A stretch of 64,000 bases of DNA, taken from contig JAITYX010000011.1 in the NCBI GenBank assembly GCA_021018815.1, forward strand, positions 9,686,501-9,750,500, in the 5' to 3' direction. Source of the stretch: Talinum fruticosum. Taxonomy: Eukaryota; Streptophyta; Magnoliopsida; Caryophyllales; Talinaceae. Shown in pieces: positions 1 to 11,622 of this stretch. The stretch's first letter is position 1. Every line of letters begins with the position of its first letter. Made by a program: the position numbers and the translations under genes. The notes below the pieces were generated by a model, which had not been told where the DNA came from, searched no databases, and saw nothing but the letters and a program-made list of their open reading frames with translations.

Positions 1-2617
1 GGTTTGGCTAGCTGAAAATGGTGCCCTCAAAATGAGGGGCGTGATCCTCTATTTATAGAAACTTTTAGGTCATAAAAACAATCCAAAAAGTTACTTCAAC
101 TATCAAAGTAAGATGAATCGGGCCCGGATTTGTCGACGGTGATAAAGGAAAAAATCGAGATATTTGCTCGTACTCGGATGATCCCGCCTGAAGGGCCGAA
201 AAACGCAGCATCAGCTTCAAAACGACATTGTACGGACGTCTTGATTTGCGTGCCTCGGTTGGCCGCTAAGAAAAAACGTTGTGTTTTTGTAATTTGGATC
301 CATAAATGTGGCGCCAATTTAAACAACGGTGTAGGAAACACGACCCATACCCGTAGGAACCAGTCAAACCGAGTCGATTTTTAAGATTCTTTTTGAAAGT
401 TGATTTGGAAAATAGGGTGTGCCTCTTATTAAAATTATTTATTTTTAGAATCTGATTAAACAGTTTGAGTGAAAGGGTGATTGGTGATTTTTATTAATCA
501 TTTTTATTTTAGAAATCGATTTTCGAGAAATCTCGGGATGTTATTTCGAGGTTAGAAAAACGTGAAAATTAAGATCTCATTTTGTTGCGAAGCTCTTGGA
601 TCAAACAGATAAATTTGGCCGGGCCAAGAGCTAAGCTCGGCCCCTGGCTAGCACATGCGTCAACCAACACCAATCGTAATCCGGCGCCAACTATAGGGCT
701 ATCGAGAAATCAGCCTCGACTCTATAGCCTCGACTGTCAAAATGAAAACCAAATTTAGCTATTTTCAAGCATGAAATGTCGAGAAGCAAATACGGATAAA
801 TAAAATAGAAAATAGGGAGTCGCAAGTCGGCTTTAGGAATAAAAACTAACAAAACAAAAAAAGGACTCTTCCAATCTTAGTATGGAAAAACTAAGTTTGA
901 AAAAAGTTTCGAAAGAGACTTCATCGATCTTTAAACCGAGAAATCGGTGTTCGGGGACTAATGTCCGAAATAGAGAGGAATACTCTCCATCTCGCCAGCT
1001 AACGGACAAGTTTTACTAATTCGAGTTGTGAGTTAAAAAACGTGTTTACCAATCAAGCATACAACATGCGAAGTACGGAAATTAAATCATCCACGGCATG
1101 CTAAGAAAGAGGTAAATATGCAAATAGGAAAGCAAGAAAGGAAAGCGAGAAATTAAAAGTTACAACGGGCGTGAAGGAATAAAAAATGATTACATCTTTG
1201 ATCCACAATATGGAAAGCAAGTAAAATAAACTAAGAATGAATTGAAAGCGAATTGGATGCCCTCATGTTGTCCCACCTGCTGAACTTAAATCAAGAACCG
1301 AATCCAGCAACGTAACGACAGTGGTAGTGAGCTCAAAATGAGGACGAAAGTAGGATACTTTGTGGAGCTAAAGAGTGGAGAAAATGTGCGATGGTATGGC
1401 AAAATGGAAAGAGAAGAGAACGGGAGAGAGTAATGAGAATATTTTCAGCTTAGGGAGGTTCACTAGCTGAAATTGTAGCAGCCAAAAATGTAGGGAGTAG
1501 CCCCTACTTATAGAATTTTTAGGGGTCACAAAATCAACCCAAAACGCTGCCAACTGCCGGAATGAGCTAAACTGGGTCAAGATTTGTCTGCGAGGATAAA
1601 GGAACTTGACTGGACAAATCGAAGGATCCCGAGGAATGCGACGCTAGTCTCTTGACGTCGTCGTATAGACATCTTGAGTTCTATGCGTTGATTGGCTTCG
1701 GGGATAAAATGCTGCGTTTTTGCAATTCAAGTTCAAAAAAGTGGTGCCGGTCTTCATATGACATCACACGAATGTCTCGAGTTGCGTGCCTTACTTGGCT
1801 GGTGAGTGTAAAGTGGAATGTTGCGTTTTGCGCATTCCGGAGGAAACTAGCGCCGATTTTAAGACTTTCCATTTTTGGAAATTTTATATTTTGGAAGGTT
1901 TCTATTTTTGGCATGTTTTTATTTTTGGCGCGGGTTTGGGTATCCTGGTTGGGAGCCTAAACCGAGCTTGGTTCGACCGAAAGAAAATAGGTTTGTGGAC
2001 CGGTCCAAGCAAAAAGTCGATTTTTTGTGCTAATGGGTGTTTTGTGGGTTGCCGACTTCCGTCACGCCGATTAAACTCCAACCATGATCTCGGCTCACAA
2101 ACAGGATTGAAACTTCATTATTGGGCCAACAAAATAAATAACGGAAACAAAAGAGATCAAACGTTTTTGGTGTCTACGGACATCGTACGAATGCTTGAGT
2201 TGCGTGCCTCGCTTGGCCCCTAAGAACAAAACGCTACATTTTTATAATTTGTATCCGAAACGCGACACCGGTTTAAACGACGTCGTACGGATGCTTGAGT
2301 TGTGTGCCTCGCTTGGCCGCTGGGAGTAAAACACTCGCGTTTGATGCGTAGGTCCGTGCAAAACACGACGTCGGTTTGGGGGCTTCCTGGTTGGGGGCCT
2401 AAACCCGACTTGGTTCGACCGAAGGAAAATGGTTTTGTGGGCAAGCCCAAGAAAAAGACTCGATTTTTGTGGTGCTCATGGGTTTTTGTGGTTTATCGAC
2501 TTACGTCGCGCCGATCGAGCTCCGACTATGATCGTAGTTCACAAACAGGATTGAGATTTCATAATCAAGTCAACAAAAATATATAAATAGAAAAGAGACG
2601 ACACTTTTAGGTGTGTA
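1..2617. repeat. Diverged LTR-retrotransposon-like repeat
   Basis: No convincing gene. The stretch is built from related sub-repeats. A segment near 18-105, with a TATA-like ctatttataga, recurs diverged at 1452-1545 (ctacttatagaa). A block containing ttgcgtgcctcg-ttggcc recurs near 241, 1778, 2198 and 2297. A longer block (cctggttggg, then cttggttcgaccga) recurs at about 1943 and 2388, a spacing near 444 bp. Two blocks end in similar text, ggtgtctac and ggtgtgtacac. Inference: non-coding LTR or LTR-flanking DNA of a Ty3-type element with internal duplication. No gag-pol, primer-binding site or target-site duplication was found, so the family is not assigned. Confidence 0.4.
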
Positions 2618-3489
2618 CACCCATTTTCCTCCTTTTCCTGTTAGGATTGAAAATCTTGTATCTTTTAAGAAAGTGGAGGTTCAAATTGGTTACTAACATG
2701 AACAAAGGGAAAATATGTAAATTGATTTCAATGTTTGACCTTTTATATAGAATAGTTTCGTAACAATCTCTTACATAGAGATTATACTTCTAGCTCTGCT
2801 CCAATCCCCTAACACAACTATCATTATTGAGTTAACCATATACTTCATATATTTCTAACGATTCACATAATTTGAAATGACTTTGTATTAAAGTCTAATA
2901 TTTAGAAGTTAGAACCCTAGAACCAAGTTCGAGGTCTCTCATTTTGCAACATTGTACTTTTTTTTTTTTCCTGTAAAACTTTTCTTATGATAAATTAGTG
3001 TACTTTTTTTTTCTCTAAAACTTTTCTTATGACAAACGAATGCATAATAAAGATATGAATTATTGATCAAAGATAAAATATAGTAATAGAGTATCAATAG
3101 ACTCAAACACACAATGTATTTTATAATATATATTTTTCTTCTGAAAAAATAAAAAAATATCTTTCAATGATGTGTTACGTTTCTGAGTTTATTTGAGTTA
3201 TAGTTATATTAACATGTGAAGATGGAGGAAGGTGATACCAATCACAAATTCGTAAGCAAGAATCGATGCCCCCATTACCGTTGGTCGTAAACTATCCTCT
3301 TCCTATCCACATGATACAATTCTATTCTTGTTGGTGTTCGATAATTAAAAAAGAGGAAAAAAAGGAAAAGGAAAAGAGAGAAACCAGAGAAGGGAGAACA
3401 TTTGTCCTAGAATGTGGTAGAGAAATGCCAAAAATTTGAAAACAATTAAATATAATAAAAAATTTAAGGCTCACGCGAGCGTTAGAAAT
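2618..3489. other. AT-rich intergenic DNA with a short tandem duplication
   Basis: No gene is visible. A segment of about 50 bp with a long T run followed by aaaacttttcttatga is present twice between about 2950 and 3040. The remainder is AT-rich and is probably the distal promoter of the DTC gene to the right. Confidence 0.5.
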
Positions 3490-3600
3490 TAGAATTATAA
3501 AGCTTCCATGCTCTCTCTGTCTCTCTCTGCTCTGTAAGAGGATAAAACTCCGGCGCTCAACTCAAGACAGCTCCGGCGTCCTTATCAATTTTTCCGCCAG
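3490..3600 (+). promoter_or_regulatory. Probable core promoter and 5' UTR exon of DTC
   Basis: A TATA-like element (attataaagc, about 3494-3503) precedes a CT-rich leader typical of plant transcription starts. The leader ends with a clean donor at 3600/3601 (ccgccag then gtatttt). The matching acceptor lies near 6082 (tctctctgtcag), about 70 bp before the DTC start codon. Together these suggest a 5' UTR intron of about 2.5 kb. This is inferred from signals only. Confidence 0.45.
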
Positions 3601-4321
3601 GTATTTTTTTTCTCCCTTCTGTAATGTGGTGGTGTTCAATCTTCAACCTTAATAAGTAAAAACTCCAATTCCACGCAGTTTTTGTTGCTAATTTTTTTCA
3701 GTGCAAGTTAGCTCACCCATTAGAGACACCCACATTGGACTTTTTGCCCCCCGAAGAAAAGAAAAAAAGTGTGGATTTTTTTGGGGTGTTCAATCTTCAA
3801 CCTTAATAAGTTAAAAGTGTGTCTTTCCACCCATGAAATTGTCTGTTGTTAATTTCTCTGGATTTTGTTTTAATTTGTTTTGGGTGCTTAAACGATGTGG
3901 GCATTGAAAGAAATCCAGAGACCTAGTGACTTTAGGCTATATGGCAAGTTGGTTTGGAGTATATTGAAACATTGTGGGGAAGTAATCATCTGTCATCTTC
4001 TCTTCCGGTTTGTGATAAGAAAGTGGATATCTGATTGATCAGACACCAATCATGGAGGCTTTTTTCTTGTAAGACGTGGATTTTGCTTTGCATGAGAAGG
4101 TTTTTTTCCTTTAGAGTCAAGAAAAATGAGAAATTCATCCATCCATCCATCCATTCATTCATTCATTCACAAAGTGGTTTTCACCAAAATTCGTACAGCT
4201 GCAGTTGAAACCAAGCAGGGTAGAGAAAACCAGTCCTGCTTTTTTTTTTTTTTTCTTTGGGATAGTTATCGGAGCTCCAGAGTGGAAGCTAAAGAAGTAG
4301 AGAAAACCAGTCCTAAACAGA

Positions 4322-4700
4322 TTACATCCATGGCAACAACCCACAATATGCATGATGTGCAGCTAAGACAAATTCGAGATAGACAGCAAAATAGGAAACT
4401 AAGACAGCATGCGCAGGTCCTTCATACGCCTCAGCATAATCGGTTAAGCTGTATGGGTTTGTTTCACACCACGGTTTAATCAAGCCGGCAGCTCTAAATT
4501 TGATTGTCCAAATAGTCTCTGTCGACCGAAGATTCTGCCTCATAAATATAATGTCATTTCTTTCAGACCAGAAGGTCCAGTTAATAGCAAAAAACAATGT
4601 GTTCTTGTCTCCATCCATCTCTCAAAATGCTCCTTCAGAGTTAACAGTCCCATAACAGGTTTAGGAAACACAATGACTTTAAAACATCATTTTTCCACAC
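4322..4700 (-). mobile_element. LINE fragment (region before RNase H)
   Basis: The minus strand encodes a short open stretch with the signature W-x-F-W-S-E-R-N-D-I-I-F followed by a hydrophobic helix and Trp. This matches the zinc-knuckle to RNase H linker of plant L1-type LINE ORF2, usually W-x-I-W-x-E-R-N. The larger LINE at 22.2-28.6 kb has the same motif as L-W-S-I-R-K-E-R-N. No poly-A tail or duplication was found, so this is a scrap sitting in the probable DTC leader intron. Confidence 0.55.
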
Positions 4701-6152
4701 ATGGAAGAGAGTTACGATAGAGAAATGTTGCCTCTCCATTCATTTCTAGTACCTCAATAAGTTGTATAATAAGGATTTTGTAAATATGGCTTTTGCAGTA
4801 AAGCTTATCAGAATGTGCAACTTTCTTCAATGCCCATTAAATAAATCATAAATTAAAGTAAAAAGTCTTTTTGTTTACCAGCAAGGAGTATAAAACTCTC
4901 TTAGTTGGTCTTTCTCAGGGGAAATCTGATTAGAAAGAAAACGAAATTCTTTCTTGTTTGAAAGAGTTTACCTATCCTTTAGATCTGATTGTTTGCTCGT
5001 GAACTGAATAGATTTGTTCAAATTACACTGTGAAGGAAAGGCTCTGTTTATTGATTATGATGAAAATATGTTCCTTTTTCTTCTTGTCTCTCACTCTCAT
5101 TACCCCCACTTGCCTGTTCTCTCTCATATTGCTAATATGTCCAACAATATCTCAATTCCCAGTAATCACAGCCATTTCATTCTGATGAAGAACCCAATAT
5201 GACGATCAGTACAATATTTGATAAAATAGACTAATATCAATTAAACAGAAAAATATGGTGTGGAATCTATGCAATTTCTTTTTGACGCTTATAGAAATGA
5301 ATAATCAAGTGATTATTTACTCATGAAAAATATGATGCTTATACACACACACACAGTAAGCTTCAAATTAGGTCAGAATTAGAATATCATTACTTGAAGG
5401 TCTGAAACATAGGATATTTGTACAACTAAAATGATATATGCAAAGAGAAGTATGTTCTACAGGTTTAGTAATACTGATAATGCTGTACCTTGTTTTTTTT
5501 ACCCTTTTTAAACCATCCCTCTTGACCTGGCAGGCTAAACTGAGGCTTAAGATTGAGGGGAAGGGGAGGGGAGGTTAGATCTAGCATGACTTGTTGATGC
5601 CCCAGTAATTTTCATTTCCGGATAAATTGTTGCCACATGTAGTTGAACCCAGGAGTTTCACATGAAAGCCACATTATCACCACTTAGCTATGCAGCTCAT
5701 GGTCTTGCACACAAATTAGATTTACCAAATAACTAGAACCACAATGGCAATTAACACATTAGAATTACATGTGATAAATATTACTTGTATAGAAAATATC
5801 CTCAAACCCTTCAAAAACAGGATCCACATGAGGAGGAGTTATTGTTGTTGTCATAGAGAATGGAACATAGAGTTTCCTTGTATGGTTTATTTAGTATAAA
5901 GAACAATCATCTTGTGAATAGTAGTTTTCCAGTTCCGAATGCTTAACCTTCAAGGAGAATCATTCTGATCCTCATGGAACAAATTTAACTTCCTGAAGAA
6001 TGCCAAAAATATAATAAGGTGTTGGTGTTATAATCTGCTTTGAACTTGTCAGTTTATCTTTATATCTTTCTCTCTCTGTCAGCAGTCAGCACTCATTTCA
6101 TCATTCTGATCTCAGAGGTACTGGGGGAGTGAGAGCTTGGAACTAACAAAGG

Positions 6153-9100
6153 ATGGCCGAAGAGAAGGCAAAATCAGGAAGTGGGGGAGTATGGCCTGCA
6201 GTCAAGCCTTTTGTGAATGGAGGTGCTTCTGGAATGCTTGCGACCTGTGTCATTCAACCCCTCGACATGGTTAAGGTACCAATCTTCTTCTATATGCTCT
6301 GTTATGCTCTTGGTTAACATTACTTATGGAGTTCGAAACAAAAATATTTAAGATCAAGGAATCTTCCTTTGGTTTGTGTTGAAATACAGGTGAGAATTCA
6401 ATTAGGACAAGGTTCTGCAACTCATGTGGTTAGGACCATGCTTCGAGACGAGGGTATTCGTGCTTTTTACAAGGTAATCCTTGCTCTACTCTTGGTCAGA
6501 TTTACATTTTATCCTGCATTTGAAAAAACATGAAAAGAAGAGCTGGTAAATCGTGCAAGAGAGAGTTACGTGTTCATGTTAAATTATGGTAGAATCTTCA
6601 CTTTAATTAATGTAACGTTGAGAGCAAAGTTAGTGTTTTGTTTTCCATAATTTATAGTTTGTGTGAAATCCTAACTGGCAATATCTGCCAGGGTCCATGT
6701 GGTACTGCACTGTTTCCCTAATTAGCCAACTTTCAGTGGCTTCCAATATTGTTACCATCCTCCCGGGGAGGAGGGTGAGCCTACATTGCTGGGTTTACGC
6801 TGATGGATGAGATGCCATCAATGCTTCCAGAATGCGGCAGACATCTTTTTCCTCGGTCTATAACATGCTATTAGATTACTCTTCCTGGCCCCTAACCTTA
6901 TTTTCATCATGTCTCTTATGACATAAACTTGAAGGAATGCCATTTTATTCATGTTTCTCACAGTTAAATTTGAGCAGGGTCTCTCTGCAGGTTTGCTAAG
7001 GCAAGCAACTTATACAACAGCACGTCTTGGATCTTTCAAGTTAGTACTCTATTCTACAAGGATAAATGAACTGCTTATGGCATCTTTTTATTCATTTATT
7101 TATTTGTATACTTAATTTTTGATTTGGGATATTTAATTACTTAATAGTAATAATAATAGTATTGTTTTATTCTTAGCCAACCTAGAGTTTTACCATTTGC
7201 TCAAAACTGCATTTACTGGGGTTTGGGAAAGAGTTGAAGGTTTTGCATTTGTTCAGAAGTAGAGGTCATATGGAAGTCTCCAAGTTTGATATCCTATTTG
7301 TTTGTGCTGTTACTGCTAATTTTTTCTAGCCATTATCACTAATTGTGCTTCTAGACTCTTAATACAGGGGCCTGTTGTTAAGATTAGTTATTCATGGTGA
7401 ATTGTTGTCCCCTAGTTGCTATGTGCTTCAATTTGTACAATATTAACCTCTCACCTCTCTTGGACTTCCTTTTTTTTTTGGGGGGTCAATATATCCTAAC
7501 TTATGACCAAGTAATTGGAATGAACCAGATAACTATCAATTCTCTGCTATAAATTCACCTTTTGTATTCTTTGCAAGGAAAATTATGGCAGAAGTTGAGA
7601 AGTTTGTTTCACTTCTTTGTCTTAGGGTTTTGACAAACAAAGCAGTTGAGGCCAATGAGGGAAAGCCTTTACCTCTCTATCAAAAGGCTCTGTGTGGTTT
7701 GACGGCTGGTGCAATAGGGGCGTGTGTTGGGAATCCAGCAGACCTGGCACTGATTCGCATGCAAGCTGATGCAACATTACCAGAGGCTCAAAGACGACAT
7801 TACAAAAATGCTTTTCATGCTCTTTATCGTATTGTTGCAGATGAAGGAGTTTTAGCTCTTTGGAAAGGTGCTGGTCCTACTGTCGTGAGAGCAATGGCAC
7901 TAAACATGGGCATGCTTGCCTCTTATGATCAGAGTGTTGAATTCTTTCGGGATTCTGTTGGGTTAGGAGAAACAGCTACAGTATTAGGTAAGTTCTAGCA
8001 CTCTGCTCATATGTCATGACGTGTGGATGACATGGTAATCTTGTGGATGGTACTTGAGCTGTTTTCTCCCGCCAACCACCGAGTTCTCGTTCCTTTCTAA
8101 ATCATGAAGACAGCCTAGTTAAAATATTTGATTGACCCAGTTATTTTTTTATAAAAAAAGGAGATTTTGCTATGCGGGCATCACTTTTTGACAAATCCAG
8201 TGGTTCAGCTACCCAACACTACCAACAGCAAGTCTGGAAGATTTGCATTTAGCGCTTCAAGCTAACAGCTAATGGAATTTCTCTATCAAATGTTGAAGGA
8301 TGAGTCTAACTGCAATTGTCCTAACACTTTATATAAACCTTGCTCTGGAAGCATGACTTATTGGAAAATGTTTTTTTCTTCTCTTGAAGCAGTCGGATAG
8401 TAGTATAGTACTGATTTCAGTTCTTGGTCAAAGTAATCTCATTAATTCACCAATTTATGTGGTATTTCTTCAGGGGCGAGTACAATTTCTGGATTCTTTG
8501 CATCAGCCTGCAGTTTACCGTTTGATTACGTCAAAACGCAAATTCAAAAATGCAGCCAGATGCAGAAGGCAAGTATCCGTACACAGGTTCTTTAGATTGT
8601 GCTATGAAGACCTTGAAATCTGGAGGACCGCTCAAATTCTATACTGGCTTTCCTGTTTATTTCGTCAGAATTGCACCCCATGCCATGGTATGGCCTTTTC
8701 TCCCCTTTTTAGTCAAATATCCTCTCTTTGTACGTGCTCTCCTTGTGATTCCCATCCCTGAACAAATATTTTTCTTTGAGAAAACTACCATGAAATCCAT
8801 GTTCCTAAAAATATTTGCATTCAAGTTGACAAATCCAAATGCTTTAATTTATACAATCTGTGCAATTGCGTATAGTTAGACGGAGCTGTACAAAACATCT
8901 GAAATGCAAGCATTTTAAGAAAATTGGATTTTATAGTTGTTTTTCCTTTTTATTTGTATTCCATGCTGCATACTTAGATTTGGATTTCTAGTTGCAGATA
9001 GATGCCTTCTACTTTTGTTTTCTAATTCGTCTATTTGATAGATAATAAACCACGACGTCTCTTCTTTGTTGTTGATTGTATTTGATGTGTGCTTTGCAGT

Positions 9101-9156
9101 TGACATTGATCTTCCTCCATCAAATCCAGAAGTTCGAGAGTGCTGTAGGGTTGTAA
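6153..9156 (+). CDS. DTC: Mitochondrial dicarboxylate/tricarboxylate carrier (DTC)
   Basis: Exons 6153-6275, 6390-6473, 6978-7039, 7626-7987, 8474-8687 and 9100-9156, all with GT-AG introns. The product is a mitochondrial carrier family protein of the inner membrane that exchanges dicarboxylates such as malate and oxoglutarate for tricarboxylates. The three carrier signatures are visible: PLDMVK (about residues 36-41), PADLALIR (about 127-134) and PFDYVK (about 226-231). Similarity to Arabidopsis DTC is very high throughout. The start is the first ATG after the leader acceptor and gives MAEEKAKSG. As written there is one frameshift in exon 5: the run at 8546-8550 has five A where the family and the downstream splice phase need six. 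With that base the length is 300 aa, against 298 in Arabidopsis. A sequencing error is more likely than a pseudogene. Confidence 0.93.
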
Positions 9157-11489
9157 CTTCTACACAGAGATTGCCATGGGAAAGGAGACTCGTGTTTCCT
9201 TGATTTTTTCCCTTTTGATCTTTTTGGCTATCTGATCTTATGCTGGCAATGTTCCTGTGCTTGTATTTCTTTAGAACTTCAACGTGTGTTTGTTGTGTGA
9301 TATTCCTTTCAACTCTTAGTTGGCCCTTGCAAGATTGAAGGCGCTTGGCAAAACAACATTCAGCAGTATTATGATAATTGGATCCGGAATAGGGACCTAA
9401 GCTCCAGGGATATGAAGTTTGTACGTAGCTTACAGTAGCCTCCATACTCGGATTTTAACTTCTGCCGTTTTGAGGACACTTGGCACATTTGTTGACAGTG
9501 GTCATTAGTTAAAATAATAGTCCAACTTGAGCACATAACCAAATACATCTTTGAAAATTCTAACTGTTATCATTTTGTCATTTTTTCCCCATCTGCCCTC
9601 ATGTTATTTTCTTTTTCTCAACAGCCGCTACGCTGACTGTTTCGTGAACATAGTGCCATGGAGGGGCAAAAAATAACTTAGTGGTAGATCGGGAAAAATT
9701 GAAAATTTAGTGCCAAAATTATCCATGAACTCCATTGTGGTTGTAGTCTAGAGAAGGCAGTCAAGGAAAAATACAACATTTGTAAAGCGAACTCAAAACG
9801 CCTGATGATCCAATGTGAATTTAAGTAGAGGAGTGAATTTCGGTAGCAAACACCGACTTCACTAAGCCGCTCTTGGTCAATTTTGGATTCTTCATTTGTC
9901 TGATACTCGATATTCAAGGAGAAAAACATCGGCCTCAACCAAAAATATTGATTTAATTTTCTGTTACTGTGGTACTTGATATCCAAGGAGAAAAATATCA
10001 ACCTCAACCGAAAAAATTGATTCAATTCAGGTATATATTCACTACAGAATGATTTTGGTCATGAATTCTTGGACAGAGAAGTTTAGCGGACTTGAAATCT
10101 CTTTTTGATGATGTTATACCTATAACATTTACACAAAGGCTGCCATCCCCAATTCAAGGAGCCTTATGTTCCCATGAATATTTTCATTTGGTTTTTCTTT
10201 GCCTGTCCGACGTTGTGCTCGTGATAGTTTCATCATTCCTGTGTTCGATTGTTTGTATTCCCGTAGAACTTGTTAATTATGTCAACTAATTACCAATGTA
10301 TAGCGTTCAAGTTCATCGCTTGCTGTTGTGTGGACCTAGTCATTCTTTGTATTGGCTTTCTCCTGAACCCATCCAAGGAACTGCTTTGCTTCACTTGATG
10401 TCAAGTCTAACCTCGGTTCACACGTGTATGCACTAGTGCTTGTCTAGTCTCCGTTCACACGCGTATACACTAGTGCTTGCCAAATGTTTCATAGCTTTGA
10501 TAGAGTGAACACTAGTGCTTGCCAAATGTTTCATAGCTTTGATAGATTTAGGGCTCGTGGACAGAGTGCTAGTCAAGTGTTTCATCACTTGCATAGATTT
10601 AGGGTATAGATTTAGGGCTCGTGGATGGAAAGGTAACGGAGGGGTTCGTCAGGGGAACGATCACCGCCTTGGTGTCTTGAATTGTGACTTGTCAGCCCAG
10701 GCACGCTGTGCAAACCGTAGCTTGTGAATCCCATTTCATGTATTTTAAGCTCACTGTTCTATGAACCTAACACTACAGTATGCAAAATTGAGAAGGAAAA
10801 AATACACTATAGCTTGGTATTTCACTCCCACCAAATTTCACGAAAATTTAACCCATTACAAATTCTTTGCTCTTAGAAGTTACAGCCAATAATTACCCTT
10901 AATACCCAACCACTATATTTACCTCTTAACCCCTCCCCACCCCCTCGCCCCCCAAAAAAAGCCTAAGGCCTCAATCAAACATAAGCTTTTGGCCCAACTG
11001 AAGGCTTCCAAAGCATTCCAAGGCGAGTCTCAACAGCTAGCTAATTAAGCCATGAGTAACCCCGACTTATCCATGCAACATATGAGCCATTGACCTGCAC
11101 ACGAAAAGGAAATGGTGAAGAAGCGGGATGGGTAGCGGCAGGGGCAGCAACCGAGGGAGGTGTGTAAAGCAAACCTAATAGGCCTGAGAGCTCATACAAA
11201 GACATGCTTCTTGACTGTAACTCAATTTCTGTGGCGATTCAATGCTGTTGGAACCAAACTATCTTCCCACTTCAAAATCCAAATCAATGGTATACACCAG
11301 AAACCCTACTGGTGAGCTTTAAACTACACAGGCTCAACAACAGTCAGTTCATATACAATGGCTTATGCACATCGGTTCTAACTTATGCATTAAGAAGCAG
11401 CCCAATGATAATGTTTAAAAAATTTTAATATTGAATTGCAACTGGCCCCTTCCATAGTTATCAACTGCATTTATAATAAAATACATTAG
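9157..11489. other. DTC 3' flank and intergenic DNA
   Basis: Starts with the probable DTC 3' UTR, to about 9470. No gene is supported after it. At about 9885-10020 a segment containing gatattcaaggagaaaaacatc is duplicated in diverged form. 10410-10627 is a tandem repeat listed separately. 10640-11480 is presumably the 3' flank of the minus-strand glycosylase gene. Confidence 0.5.
10410..10627. repeat. Degenerate tandem repeat
   Basis: Imperfect copies of cactagtgcttgccaaatg-tttcatagctttgatag, with variant forms (gtcaagtgtttcatcacttg, atttagggctcgtgg), follow one another at irregular spacing. Two adjacent copies near 10475-10545 are almost identical. No coding potential. Confidence 0.65.
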
Positions 11490-11622
11490 CCGTTAACCCC
11501 ACAGCTTTTTTCCTTTCTGATCCCTGCCCCTACCATAATTACCAAGAGCCAAAACTGTTAATAATTAACCGTTAACCCCACAGCTTTTTTCTTTCTGATC
11601 CCCTGCCCCTACCATAATTACC
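11490..11622. repeat. 79 bp tandem duplication over the glycosylase stop codon
   Basis: The segment ccgttaaccccacagctttt through cctaccataattacc occurs at 11490-11543 and again at 11569-11622 (period 79). The second copy ends inside the last codons of the minus-strand glycosylase gene, whose stop is 11618-11620. The copies differ by small homopolymer changes. Confidence 0.8.

Noticed and set aside
5530..5705. tRNA-like or SINE-like wording (ttgaacccaggag, then ccacttagctatgc)
   Set aside because: No complete A and B box pair, no tail and no target duplication could be shown.
6153..9156. DTC as a pseudogene because of its frameshift
   Set aside because: All other codons, signatures and splice sites are conserved, and the same type of one-base loss recurs in four other genes.
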